A DNA stretch of 22,746 bases, taken from positions 1-22,746 of the forward strand of contig JBCDDJ010000047.1 of the NCBI GenBank assembly GCA_039180385.1, written 5' to 3'. Position 1 is the stretch's first letter. The number at the start of each line of letters is the position of its first letter. Below the pieces are notes generated by a model. It had not been told where the DNA came from. It ran no database searches and saw only the letters and a list, made by a program, of their open reading frames with translations. Position numbers and translations under genes: made by a program. Below, piece by piece: positions 13,975 through 21,369 of the stretch. Source of the stretch: SIO4C1 sp039180385 (GTDB taxonomy: Bacteria; Cyanobacteriota; Cyanobacteriia; Phormidesmidales; Phormidesmidaceae).

Positions 13975-14003
13975 CTGACAGGTTATAGAGCCGTTGTTAT
14001 ACT
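13975..14003 (+). promoter_or_regulatory. Sigma-70-type promoter for the small basic gene
   Basis: CTGACA (13975-13980) and TATACT (13998-14003) are separated by exactly 17 bases. Both are one base from the bacterial consensus. The pair lies 21 bases after the tRNA-Leu gene and 32 bases before the ATG at 14035. It would give a very short leader with the AGGA ribosome site. Confidence 0.7.
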
Positions 14004-14034
14004 TGGGCTTGTAGTTCTTTCTAGGAATCGAAAA

Positions 14035-14310
14035 ATGGCTCAGCGATTGAAGCGCTGGGAGTCGCCCCGGCGAAAGGGCCGTAACCATAAGGGGCGAGGC
14101 GGCTCAGCCAGACACCGGCAAATCGTCAAGCAACAGCAGCTTTGGCGCAAACGATTAAAGTCAGACGGTCAATCCGGCAAATCGACCGAAACAGGAGAGG
14201 CTACATCGCCTCTCCTGTTTTTTTTAGCGCCATCACCCAATACAGTCACCATTAATGCCGACAAAAATCCGTCAAAACACCCGCCTTCACAGCGGGAGTT
14301 TAGCCATTGA
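14035..14310 (+). CDS. Small basic protein of unknown function; terminator inside its frame
   Basis: The frame encodes 91 residues. The first 45 are strongly basic (MAQRLKRWESPRRKGRNHKG, then RGGSARHRQ and LWRKRLK), which suggests nucleic-acid or ribosome binding, but I do not recognise a family. AGGA lies 8 bases before the ATG, and a good promoter lies just upstream. A strong intrinsic terminator (14189-14225) sits inside the frame around codons 52-64. Most transcripts would therefore end before the stop at 14308-14310. With seven rather than eight T in the T-run, a TAG would fall in the tail and give a tidy 63-residue protein. So the real product may be about 63 residues, through a natural indel, transcript slippage or a base-call error. 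Confidence 0.55.
   Translation: MAQRLKRWESPRRKGRNHKGRGGSARHRQIVKQQQLWRKRLKSDGQSGKSTETGEATSPLLFFLAPSPNTVTINADKNPSKHPPSQREFSH
14189..14225 (+). terminator. Strong intrinsic terminator
   Basis: ACAGGAGAGGC (14191-14201) and GCCTCTCCTGT (14208-14218) form a perfect stem with a 6-base loop. The stem can be extended by two A-T pairs, and a run of eight T (14218-14225) follows. It is the clearest rho-independent terminator in the window, and it lies within the open frame of the small basic gene. Confidence 0.93.
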
Positions 14311-14338
14311 GCTGGGCAGTCTAAACCTATAGAAATCC

Positions 14339-14869
14339 ATGATGCAAAAGGCACCGAGGGTCAGGTTGGCTAACACGTTTCAACTAGGCAGTCCCCAGAC
14401 TAAAGCCACGGTTTATCACATCCATCTGCGCACCCATCAGGAGGCTCCCCTCTTTGGGCAAATAGACGGAGAGACGACTCAGCTAAATGGGGTTGGGCAT
14501 ATTGCCGCTAATGAATGGCAACAAGCGGCTAACCATTACAAGAGCATTCGTGTCGATAGCTGGGTGGTTTTACCCGATAGCATCCGTGCGCTGATTGTAT
14601 TGAGCGACCCGACCCTGGTTAAACCCAAACAGACTTATGGTAAGGCGCGATCGCAAGTCAAACCCCGCGCCCTCACCTCCTTTGTGGCTGGGTTTAAGGC
14701 CGCCGCCGCCAAACGCATTAACCTGGTGCGCTGCCAGCCCGGAGCCCCTGTTTGGCAAAAGGGCTACCACGAACAGCGAATCGAAGATGAAATCACCCTG
14801 ATTCGCATTCGTCAACGGCTGACCCGCAATGCGGCAGAACAGTACTTAGGGGGATTAAGTGGGGATTAA
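14339..14869 (+). CDS. RAYT/IS200-like protein lacking the HUH motif
   Basis: The 176-residue protein has the layout of REP-associated tyrosine transposases (Y1_Tnp fold). An early strand, TVYHIHLRTHQEAPLFGQID, matches the family's YHI-x-R start. GHIAANEWQQ matches the helix before the active site. The C-terminal KGYHEQRIEDEITLIRIRQR matches the YYEHIIR region. In active members the strand after WVV reads MPNHLHG-IV, where the two His bind the metal. Here it reads LPDSIRALIV, so both are gone. The protein is full length and undisrupted, so it is probably a domesticated DNA-binding protein and not a decaying transposase. Either of two adjacent ATG codons could start it, and no ribosome site is visible. 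Its end overlaps the convergent rimM by 15 bases. Confidence 0.75.
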   Translation: MMQKAPRVRLANTFQLGSPQTKATVYHIHLRTHQEAPLFGQIDGETTQLNGVGHIAANEWQQAANHYKSIRVDSWVVLPDSIRALIVLSDPTLVKPKQTYGKARSQVKPRALTSFVAGFKAAAAKRINLVRCQPGAPVWQKGYHEQRIEDEITLIRIRQRLTRNAAEQYLGGLSGD

Positions 14870-15409
14870 GCCCGCCGGGGGGGTAATCTCAACCCGCTTT
14901 TGCGCAAGATCAACAATCGGCACGATCGCTTCGACAAACGGCACCAGGACGGTTTTTATCTTTTCGGTCGGCTGGCTCAGGGCGACTTCTAGCAAGTCAT
15001 TCCCAGCGGCATAAACATCTACGACGGTGCCCACCGTTTCGCCACTGGTCTGTAGAACGACCGTCAGCCCTACTAAATCACCCACATAAAACTCACCCTC
15101 ATCTAAGGGCAATCGATCGGCCCTAGGGACCAACAGCCGACTATTGCGCAGGGCCTCGGCCTGATCGCGATAGTCAATCTCCGCAAATTTGATAATGTAG
15201 AGTCCTTTGCCGTCTAAATAGCGCCCCTGTTTGAGTTGAACACATTTAGGCTCAGTCGCGCCTGGGCTGAGCAGCCAACGCTCCCCTGGCTCTAAAAACC
15301 GCTCTGGAAAATCACTGTCTGGGTAGACTCTGACCTCACCCTTGAGGCCATGGGCCCCGACAATGCGACCGATTTCGATTAGGTCTTCTGGTGATAGGTG
15401 ATGGGACAT
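14855..15409 (-). CDS. rimM: Ribosome maturation factor RimM
   Basis: The 184-residue protein assists maturation of the 30S head, binding ribosomal protein uS19 and 16S rRNA. The N-terminal RimM barrel begins IEIGRIVGAHGLKGEVRVYP, the family signature. The linker and PRC-barrel domain follow from about residue 105 (EFYVGDLVGLTV), including DVYAAGNDLLEV and the VLVPFVEAIVPIVDL strand pair. The ATG at 15409 gives the expected length. It stands outside the usual rpsP-rimM-trmD-rplS operon, as is common in cyanobacteria. The aminotransferase gene lies 54 bases upstream on the same strand and may be cotranscribed. Confidence 0.96.
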   Translation of the reverse strand: MSHHLSPEDLIEIGRIVGAHGLKGEVRVYPDSDFPERFLEPGERWLLSPGATEPKCVQLKQGRYLDGKGLYIIKFAEIDYRDQAEALRNSRLLVPRADRLPLDEGEFYVGDLVGLTVVLQTSGETVGTVVDVYAAGNDLLEVALSQPTEKIKTVLVPFVEAIVPIVDLAQKRVEITPPAGLIPT

Positions 15410-15463
15410 GGGTCATTGTACAAAGGACGAAAGAAAGTTGGGCCATGGGCCATCACTTGACAA

Positions 15464-16744
15464 TCAGGCCGCCTCTACTTTCGCATAGACCTGATCCGTC
15501 AGCGTAGCCAAATGCTTGAGTGCCGTCACAACTTGCCCTTCGGTCGCAGTCAGGCTAATCCGAAAACACTGCTGCATATGGGGCCAATCAATATCCTTAA
15601 GCCCTGGGAAAAAGGGACTGCCCGGCACCACAATCACCCCATATTGCTTGAGGGTCTGGTAAAACTCCCAATCGCTCATGGGCAGATCTTTGAGCCAGAG
15701 CCAGGCAAAAATGGAGCCCTCGGCGCGATGCAAGTACCAGGGCACATCGGGCATGGCCTGGTCGAGGGTTGCCTCGAGTACGGCAAATTTTGATTGATAG
15801 TGGGGGCGGATCACCTGCTCTGAAATCTCCACCAGGGCCCCGGAGCGGATCGCCTTGGCGGCAATCGCCTGACCATAGCGTGATGAATGAATGCACAGAT
15901 TGGTCTGGAAGGCTTCTAACACTTGAATAATCGACGCAGGGGCAATAGCAATCCCCAGACGCTCGCCAGGGAGACCAGCTTTAGACAGACTGATGCAGTG
16001 GACGATATTGTCCGCAAAAATCGGCGTCATCTCGGTAAAATTGAGTGCCGGGAACGGCGGCGCATAGGCAGAGTCAATAAACACTGGCACCTCGTGGGGA
16101 GTCGCTAACTCAGCAATCCGCCGCACTTCAGTATCGCTAAGGACATTGCCAGTGGGGTTGCAGGGGCGTGAAAAGAGGACGAATCCGGTGTCGGGCGTAA
16201 TCGCTAACTGGCTAAAATCGGGTCGATATTTAAAGCGGTGCTGAGCGTCATCAACATCCAGGGTGGGCTGGTAAGCTCGCAGCGCTTCAGGAAATAGACT
16301 GACGCCGCCGTAGCCGGTGTAGTCAGGGCTCAGGGGCAACACAATTTCTTTGAGCTGACCCTGGGCTGTGTATCCCCCCAGAGCATTGGCCGCCAAGAAA
16401 TAAAGAAATTGGCTACCGGGGGTGATCAGGATATTGCGATTAGACAGGCTTAAGCCATAACGCTGGTTAAAATCGTCTCGGACTGCCTCGATCAGCGGCT
16501 CATAGCCCTGGCTAGCCCCATAGCGGCAGACGACCTTGCCATACTCGGGGCTCGATAGCAAATCGGCTGTACAGTCGCGCCAAAGCTGCTCCACCGCCGG
16601 GAAGATCACCGGATTGCCCGCGCTCAGATTAATAAAACCCTGACCTTTGCCAGCTCGAAGGGTTTCAATGATATCTTTCATGATTGCCCTCACTCCGGTC
16701 AGGTGAGACATTTGATCACCAAATTGGGTTAGGGCTGGCATCAT
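15464..16744 (-). CDS. avtA: Valine-pyruvate aminotransferase-like (AvtA) enzyme
   Basis: The 426-residue fold-type I PLP enzyme has Lys255 in SLSKAGLPGERLG as the Schiff-base lysine. Asp224 and Tyr227 are in VFIDSAYAPPF, and the substrate-binding Asn is in SRPCNPTGNVL. C-terminal Arg is in QQCFRISLTA. The SLSK-x-GLPGER motif and overall length match AvtA, which interconverts valine and pyruvate with 2-oxoisovalerate and alanine. A related alanine/aspartate-type aminotransferase cannot be excluded. Two adjacent ATG codons (16744 and 16741) could start it. It diverges from glgP across 140 bases, and rimM follows on the same strand. Confidence 0.85.
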   Translation of the reverse strand: MMPALTQFGDQMSHLTGVRAIMKDIIETLRAGKGQGFINLSAGNPVIFPAVEQLWRDCTADLLSSPEYGKVVCRYGASQGYEPLIEAVRDDFNQRYGLSLSNRNILITPGSQFLYFLAANALGGYTAQGQLKEIVLPLSPDYTGYGGVSLFPEALRAYQPTLDVDDAQHRFKYRPDFSQLAITPDTGFVLFSRPCNPTGNVLSDTEVRRIAELATPHEVPVFIDSAYAPPFPALNFTEMTPIFADNIVHCISLSKAGLPGERLGIAIAPASIIQVLEAFQTNLCIHSSRYGQAIAAKAIRSGALVEISEQVIRPHYQSKFAVLEATLDQAMPDVPWYLHRAEGSIFAWLWLKDLPMSDWEFYQTLKQYGVIVVPGSPFFPGLKDIDWPHMQQCFRISLTATEGQVVTALKHLATLTDQVYAKVEAA

Positions 16745-16847
16745 GGCTAAGGGTAATTTTAGGTTGGATTAACTATAGCTCAGCGTTTCTTACTATCGAT
16801 TGAATGAAATTGCAAACTTGGTGAGTATCCGCTGTTTAATAGATATC

Positions 16848-16882
16848 TACCCATTACCCATTACCCACCACCCACTACCCCC
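16848..16882. repeat. Heptanucleotide tandem repeat abutting the glgP start
   Basis: Five TACCCAY-type heptamers run from 16848 to 16882 and end two bases before the glgP ATG. They are TACCCAT twice, TACCCAC, CACCCAC and TACCCCC. The end of the array (ACCACCCACTACCC) is identical to the array part preceding trpC apart from the last unit. No Shine-Dalgarno is present. Confidence 0.9.
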
Positions 16883-16884
16883 TG

Positions 16885-19011
16885 ATGAAATCTAGTCGTC
16901 AACTCCGTGCCAAGCTGCCCGCCCCGGTACGTTCCCTTGCAGATTTTGCTTACAACTACTGGTGGAGTTGGACACCAGACCGCGTTTCGCTGTTTAGCAC
17001 CATTGATCCAGGGCTGTGGCAAGCCTGTCAGCACAATCCCGTCAAGCTATTAGAATCAGCCACCCAAGAGCGTCTGTGGCAACTAGCCGAGGACCCCACC
17101 TATCTAAAGCGGCTGCAACGCTTGTCAGAGCAGTTTCAAACCTACCGACAGCGTGACCACGACTGGATTAAAACATCAGCGCCCCACATTACCGCCGATC
17201 ACCCTGTTGCTTATTTTTGCATTGAGTTTGGCATCCATGAGTCACTAGCCTCTTACTGCGGTGGCCTTGGGGTGCTAGCCGGAGACCACCTCAAGTCAGC
17301 CTCCGATCTCGGGGTTCCCATGGTAGGGATTGGGTTACTGTATCGACAGGGCTATTTTAAGCAGGGGTTTAACCGCAGTGGCTGGCAAGAAGCTAACTAC
17401 GCCGATCATGATTTTGAGACGCTACCGATTGAGCAGGTCTGCAACGAGTATGGGCAACCCCTCACTATCAAGGTCTCGATTCACCAGCGGACGGTCAAAG
17501 CTCACATCTGGCAGGTGCGGATTGGCCGCAGCAATCTTTATTTGTTGGATACGGATCGGGTTGACAATACAGTGGCTGATCGACAAATTACCCAGCGTTT
17601 GTATGGCGGTGACCCGGCCACTCAAATTGCCCAGGAAATTGTGCTGGGCATTGGCGGTGTAAGGGTACTCCAGGCTCTGGGCATTGAGCCATCGGTCTAT
17701 CATCTCAATGAGGTCCATGCCGGGTTTGCCCTGTTAGAGCTGACCCTGCAAGAGATTGAGCAAACCGAACATCCCTTAGAAGCGGTGGCAGCGACTGTCC
17801 GCGATCGCGCTATCTTTACCACCCATACCCCGGTCCCAGTGGGGCATGTTTTTTCAACGGAAATGATCGAGGCCCATTTTGCCGACTATTGGCCCCAGCT
17901 GGGGATCTCCAAAGAAGATTTTTTGGCCCTGGGGGCAAAGGGAGAAGGCCACACCAGCTTTAGCATGACAGCCCTGGCCCTGCGGATGACGCGACGGGCC
18001 AATGGCGTTAGCCATCGCCATGGTGAGGTGTCTCGTCAAATCTGGCAAGAGCTTTACCCTGATAAAACGGTAACTAACGTGCCGATCACCTACATTACTA
18101 ATGGCATCCATTCGCCCAGTTGGGTGGCCCCGCTCATGGCCGATCTCTATAACGACTATTTAGGCGCAGACTGGGTTACTCAGCTAAGTGAGCCAGAGAC
18201 CTGGAGCAAAATTGAGACGATTCCAGATGAGGTGCTGTGGCGGCGGCATCAGATTCTCAAGGCGAGACTGATTGCCTATGCCCGCGATCGTGAGCGTCAA
18301 GCCCGCATTGCCCGAAAAGAAGCCTCGGATGATATCAACGCGGTCAATCATCTGTTGGATCCTAAGGTGCTGACTCTGGGGTTTGCCCGACGGTTTAGTG
18401 CCTATAAACGCAACACCTTGCTTTTCAAAGATCTCGACCGAGCCAGCCGGATTTTCTCAAACCCTAAGCGTCCGATACAGATTATCTTTGCGGGCAAAGC
18501 CCACCCGGCTGATAAAGAAGGCAAGCGGATTATTCAACGGCTGATGGAGTGGAGTCGTCACCCCAACCTGCGCGATCGCATCGCCTTTATTGAAGATTAC
18601 GATATGTACACGGCTAAGCTATTGGTGCAGGGCGTAGACCTGTGGCTCAATACCCCCCGTCGCCCCCTCGAAGCTTCGGGCACCAGCGGTCAAAAGGTTG
18701 CCCTCAATGGCGGCATTAACTTTAGCGTTCTGGACGGTTGGTGGTGTGAGGCGTTTCAAAACGACCTCAACGGCTGGGCCATTGGCAAAGACAGTGACAC
18801 CCGCGACCAAGAGGTGCAAAATATCATCGACGCCGAATCAATCTATGCCCAGCTTGAGCGGGAGATTGTGCGGCTTTACTATGATTGCGATCGCGCTGGC
18901 ATCCCTCGAAAATGGGTAAAGCGTATGAAAGCCTCGATTCGGACCATCGCCCCCTATTTCAACACCGATCGCATGGTCACTGAATATGTGACTAAACTAT
19001 ATGCTCGATAA
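16885..19011 (+). CDS. glgP: Glycogen/alpha-glucan phosphorylase (DUF3417 type), short form
   Basis: The 708-residue enzyme releases glucose 1-phosphate from glycogen in the cytoplasm. It belongs to the GT35 subgroup with an N-terminal DUF3417 domain (DFAYNYWWSWTPD near residue 21). Further signatures are FCIEFGIHESLASYCGGLGV with GDHLKSASDLGVP, TTHTPVPVGH, VTNVPITYITNGIH, and the PLP lysine Lys604 in EASGTSGQKVALNGG. It ends soon after WVKRMKASIRTIAP and MVTEYVTKLYAR. Many relatives, such as the mycobacterial one at about 860 residues, continue for well over 100 residues, so this is a short form or a C-terminal truncation. All catalytic parts are present. The ATG at 16885 directly follows a heptamer repeat. 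Confidence 0.9.
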   Translation: MKSSRQLRAKLPAPVRSLADFAYNYWWSWTPDRVSLFSTIDPGLWQACQHNPVKLLESATQERLWQLAEDPTYLKRLQRLSEQFQTYRQRDHDWIKTSAPHITADHPVAYFCIEFGIHESLASYCGGLGVLAGDHLKSASDLGVPMVGIGLLYRQGYFKQGFNRSGWQEANYADHDFETLPIEQVCNEYGQPLTIKVSIHQRTVKAHIWQVRIGRSNLYLLDTDRVDNTVADRQITQRLYGGDPATQIAQEIVLGIGGVRVLQALGIEPSVYHLNEVHAGFALLELTLQEIEQTEHPLEAVAATVRDRAIFTTHTPVPVGHVFSTEMIEAHFADYWPQLGISKEDFLALGAKGEGHTSFSMTALALRMTRRANGVSHRHGEVSRQIWQELYPDKTVTNVPITYITNGIHSPSWVAPLMADLYNDYLGADWVTQLSEPETWSKIETIPDEVLWRRHQILKARLIAYARDRERQARIARKEASDDINAVNHLLDPKVLTLGFARRFSAYKRNTLLFKDLDRASRIFSNPKRPIQIIFAGKAHPADKEGKRIIQRLMEWSRHPNLRDRIAFIEDYDMYTAKLLVQGVDLWLNTPRRPLEASGTSGQKVALNGGINFSVLDGWWCEAFQNDLNGWAIGKDSDTRDQEVQNIIDAESIYAQLEREIVRLYYDCDRAGIPRKWVKRMKASIRTIAPYFNTDRMVTEYVTKLYAR

Positions 19012-19025
19012 CGCCACAAAACCGC

Positions 19026-19088
19026 ATAGGTGCGTTCAACCATATCCCCAATATCTACCAGACATTGGCTACATAGAACGCACCCTAC
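19026..19088. repeat. GTAGGGTGCGTT-type inverted repeat
   Basis: TAGGTGCGTTC (19027-19037) and GAACGCACCCTA (19076-19087) form an imperfect inverted pair (one extra base) just after glgP. The 13-mer GAACGCACCCTAC (19076-19088) recurs exactly at 21294-21306. This is the well-known cyanobacterial GTAGGGTGCGTT dispersed repeat, and it could end the glgP transcript. CT-rich low-complexity sequence follows up to the Tab2-family start. Confidence 0.75.
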
Positions 19089-19165
19089 GACTCCCCCATC
19101 TCCCCCTGCTTCCCCATCTCCTCTGCTCGTCTCAACCTGTACCCTCTCAACCTCGCAGCACCGTA

Positions 19166-20002
19166 ATGCCCCCCTGGCAACTAGACTTCTATCGCCGCCC
19201 CCTCCAAGACACCGCTGGTAACCCGCTTTGGGAACTGCTGCTGTGTGATGCTGAGATGGTTTTTAGCTATGGCGAAACCTGCCCCCAGCCGGAGGCCAAT
19301 TCTCAATGGCTGCAAAACCAGCTCAGCCAGGCCATTGAGCGAGCCGGGTATCCCCCCAGCGAAATTCAAGTCTTTCGCCCCCAAACCTTACCCCTGGCCG
19401 AGGTGGTGGGTAAAGCCCTGAAGCTTTCGGTGGTGGCAAAGCGCGATCTGCCAACCTTAAAACAGTGGCTCGCTCAGCGGGCTGCTTGGTACCCCAACCT
19501 TACCACCTACACGGGGGAGCCCTACGACCCGCTTAATATTGAGCGATTACCTCCGATGCCCTTACCCGAAAACCTCTGGGGTGATCAGTGGCAGTTTGCG
19601 GGCATCTCCAATGCCGACCTGCTGAGGTTTCAATTTGAGCCCGTGCCTTATTTATCTATCCCGCCTGATTTGAGGCCATTGGAATTGGGATTGCCGATTA
19701 CAACGCTCATCCCTGGGATGATTATCGACGGAGGGCGACAATCGATGGCCCTGGCCCAGTGGCTACAGTCAGTACAACCGGTCTTTGTCAAATATATGGC
19801 AGGCGCACCAGATGGGTTGATTTTAGAAGCCGGACTCAACGATCGCTGGGTGCTGGCCACCTTTGACGATAGCGATGTGCAGGGGGCCGCCAACACCTTT
19901 GAGCAGCGCAAACAAGCCGCTAAGGGACTGCATTTTTTGCTGGTGCGCCCCGATGATTCGGGCATGACCTATACCGGTCTGTGGTTATTACAAGCGATAT
20001 AA
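19166..20002 (+). CDS. Tab2/Atab2-family RNA-binding protein (DUF1092)
   Basis: The 278-residue protein belongs to the Tab2 family. The signature start is MPPWQLDFYRRPLQD, followed by PLWELLLCD. The C-terminus reads KGLHFLLVRPDDSGMTYTGL and then WLL. The algal and plant members (Tab2, ATAB2) bind chloroplast mRNA and are needed to translate photosystem I psaB. The cyanobacterial protein is presumed to act similarly, but this is by homology. It is soluble, with no membrane segment. The ATG at 19166 is chosen because the family consensus begins there. The frame is open back to 19001 through low-complexity, repeat-derived sequence. It lies 154 bases behind glgP on the same strand. Confidence 0.92.
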   Translation: MPPWQLDFYRRPLQDTAGNPLWELLLCDAEMVFSYGETCPQPEANSQWLQNQLSQAIERAGYPPSEIQVFRPQTLPLAEVVGKALKLSVVAKRDLPTLKQWLAQRAAWYPNLTTYTGEPYDPLNIERLPPMPLPENLWGDQWQFAGISNADLLRFQFEPVPYLSIPPDLRPLELGLPITTLIPGMIIDGGRQSMALAQWLQSVQPVFVKYMAGAPDGLILEAGLNDRWVLATFDDSDVQGAANTFEQRKQAAKGLHFLLVRPDDSGMTYTGLWLLQAI

Positions 20003-20008
20003 ACCCTG

Positions 20009-20070
20009 GCCACATCCAGCCCCGCAGGTAGACCCCATATAAAAACTCAAGACCTTAAACTGGATGTGGC
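20009..20070. repeat. Long-loop inverted repeat between convergent genes
   Basis: GCCACATCCAG (20009-20019) and CTGGATGTGGC (20060-20070) are perfect 11-bp arms around a 40-base loop. The element exactly fills the gap between the Tab2-family stop and the CPBP protease stop. It could serve as a shared terminator, although no T-run follows. Confidence 0.7.
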
Positions 20071-20841
20071 TTACCCCACCCCCAACACCCCCAGCAAAAT
20101 AATCACCAGGTTGGCACCGCTAAACCCCCAGTGGGCCACAATCGCCAGGGTGGTGTTCTTAAACTTAGACGCCACATAGGATATGGCCAATGTTGACGGC
20201 AGCAAAGCGATCAGATTCCACCAAAAAAATAAGTGAAATAAATCCCACAGCAGGCCATGGATGACCCATGCCCACCTGCCGTGGGTTAACTCTTGCCGGG
20301 GCAAAATGTACCCGCGCCACCACAACTCTTCTCCAAAAACGTTGAAGCAAAGTACTCCAAAATAGGTGAACAATACCCACCAACTGCCCCGCAGCGGCAC
20401 CCCCATTAGCGCTTCTAAGGGCGTATCAGTTTGCACCGCCCGAGGGTCTAGCAAGGCGGGGAGAAAATCGGGCGGTGCGAACAAAGGTATAGAGGCAATC
20501 CACTGTGCTGTGACTCTTAAAAGCAAAAAGCTCGCCATAGAAAAAATAATCAAACCGACCGCCCAAAACCATTGCTGACCTCTAATGGGCTTTAGTCGAA
20601 ATCGAGTCTTAAAACTCTGCCAACTGTGTGCTCTACCCTCCAGGTAGTAGGCGAAAAAAGCAGCCATCAGGAGAAGGATAAAAGGGCCTCCAAAGCAAAT
20701 GACTAGAAAGGCCCAAAACATGGGGACACCCGATTGGGTCAACAGGGGAACTCCAATATGTATAGATGTCCAAAAAATTAGAGAAGGCAGTCCAAAGCAT
20801 AGTAAAGACAACCAAAACGGCATGGGATTGGGGCGATTCAC
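20071..20841 (-). CDS. CPBP-family intramembrane glutamic protease
   Basis: A 256-residue polytopic membrane protein with about six to eight hydrophobic segments. The CPBP (Abi/Rce1-like) motifs are all present: EELWWRGYILPRQE (motif 1, Glu-Glu-x3-Arg), HGLLWDLFHLFFW (motif 2, Phe-x3-His type), and a C-terminal HWGFSGANL (motif 3, His and Asn). It is therefore likely an active intramembrane protease in the plasma or thylakoid membrane, substrate unknown. A GTG at 20841 has GGAGG 5 bases upstream and is preferred. An in-frame ATG is at 20823, and a TTG at 20856 lies before the ribosome site. It converges on the Tab2-family gene and its upstream region is AT-rich. Confidence 0.9.
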   Translation of the reverse strand: MNRPNPMPFWLSLLCFGLPSLIFWTSIHIGVPLLTQSGVPMFWAFLVICFGGPFILLLMAAFFAYYLEGRAHSWQSFKTRFRLKPIRGQQWFWAVGLIIFSMASFLLLRVTAQWIASIPLFAPPDFLPALLDPRAVQTDTPLEALMGVPLRGSWWVLFTYFGVLCFNVFGEELWWRGYILPRQELTHGRWAWVIHGLLWDLFHLFFWWNLIALLPSTLAISYVASKFKNTTLAIVAHWGFSGANLVIILLGVLGVG

Positions 20842-21369
20842 ATTTACCTCCGGCAAATCAAGCCTAATTTTTGGCAGTCAACACCCCTACATTTAATTAT
20901 GACCATAAATTGCTTCAAGTATGTTCATAATCCATATTTAATTATGGTTTTAAAGTATCTATTCGAGTTTAATAACCTATAGGCTTATAGGTCAGCATTG
21001 AGGTATATATGCAGTCATTTAATAAACCCCAGAAAGGCAAGGCTAAACTCTACAGCTGCTCCTAAAATTCTTTTTAGAGTTCAAAAACTGCCGTGAGCGG
21101 AGCCTGATCGGAGCCAGGCTACCCCCGACTCACACTAGGACGGTCTTCGATTGAGAGCAGCGTATCAGCTAAGTCAACGTGACTGTCTACCTTATTGGCG
21201 GGCTTGAGCGCTCACGCCGAAGCCCACCACCCTTCACTCAAAACGATGTGTTGATAGAAAATATCCTTAACACCAAAAAATACCGGATGGGTTGAACGCA
21301 CCCTACTTACCTGAAGCATCCTATCTTGTAGTGAATGACAAAATATTCCTGTAAGCCTATTAACTGCGC
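20842..21369. other. AT-rich intergenic region with palindromes and a repeat-like element
   Basis: No convincing gene is present in these 528 bases. ATTTAATTATG occurs directly at 20891-20901 and 20936-20946. ACCTATA-GGCT-TATAGGT (20975-20992) is a perfect 18-base palindrome with 7-bp arms. A GC-rich foldable element lies at 21092-21225 and is described separately. GGTTGAACGCACCCTAC (21290-21306) is a copy of the dispersed GTAGGGTGCGTT repeat. The base composition drops sharply in G+C relative to the genes before it. Confidence 0.6.
21092..21225. repeat. Foldable element with terminal inverted repeats (MITE-like or ncRNA)
   Basis: CGTGAGCG (21092-21099) is the exact reverse complement of CGCTCACG (21209-21216), closing a 125-base segment. 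Inside, AGCCTG (21101-21106) pairs with CAGGCT (21115-21120). At the right end, GGGCTT (21200-21205) pairs with AAGCCC (21220-21225), and this competes with the closing stem. On the minus strand a 30-codon frame reads ALKPANKVDSHVDLADTLLS and on to a stop. It has no start codon and looks repeat-borne. No target-site duplication is evident. Confidence 0.45.

Noticed and set aside
13912..14034. Upstream extension of the small basic gene into tRNA-Leu
   Set aside because: The promoter at 13975-14003 and AGGA before 14035 support the later start; the extension would translate tRNA sequence.
19001..19165. Longer start for the Tab2-family protein, overlapping the glgP end
   Set aside because: The extension is translated GTAGGGTGCGTT repeat and CT-rich sequence; the family consensus starts at MPPWQLDFYRRPL.
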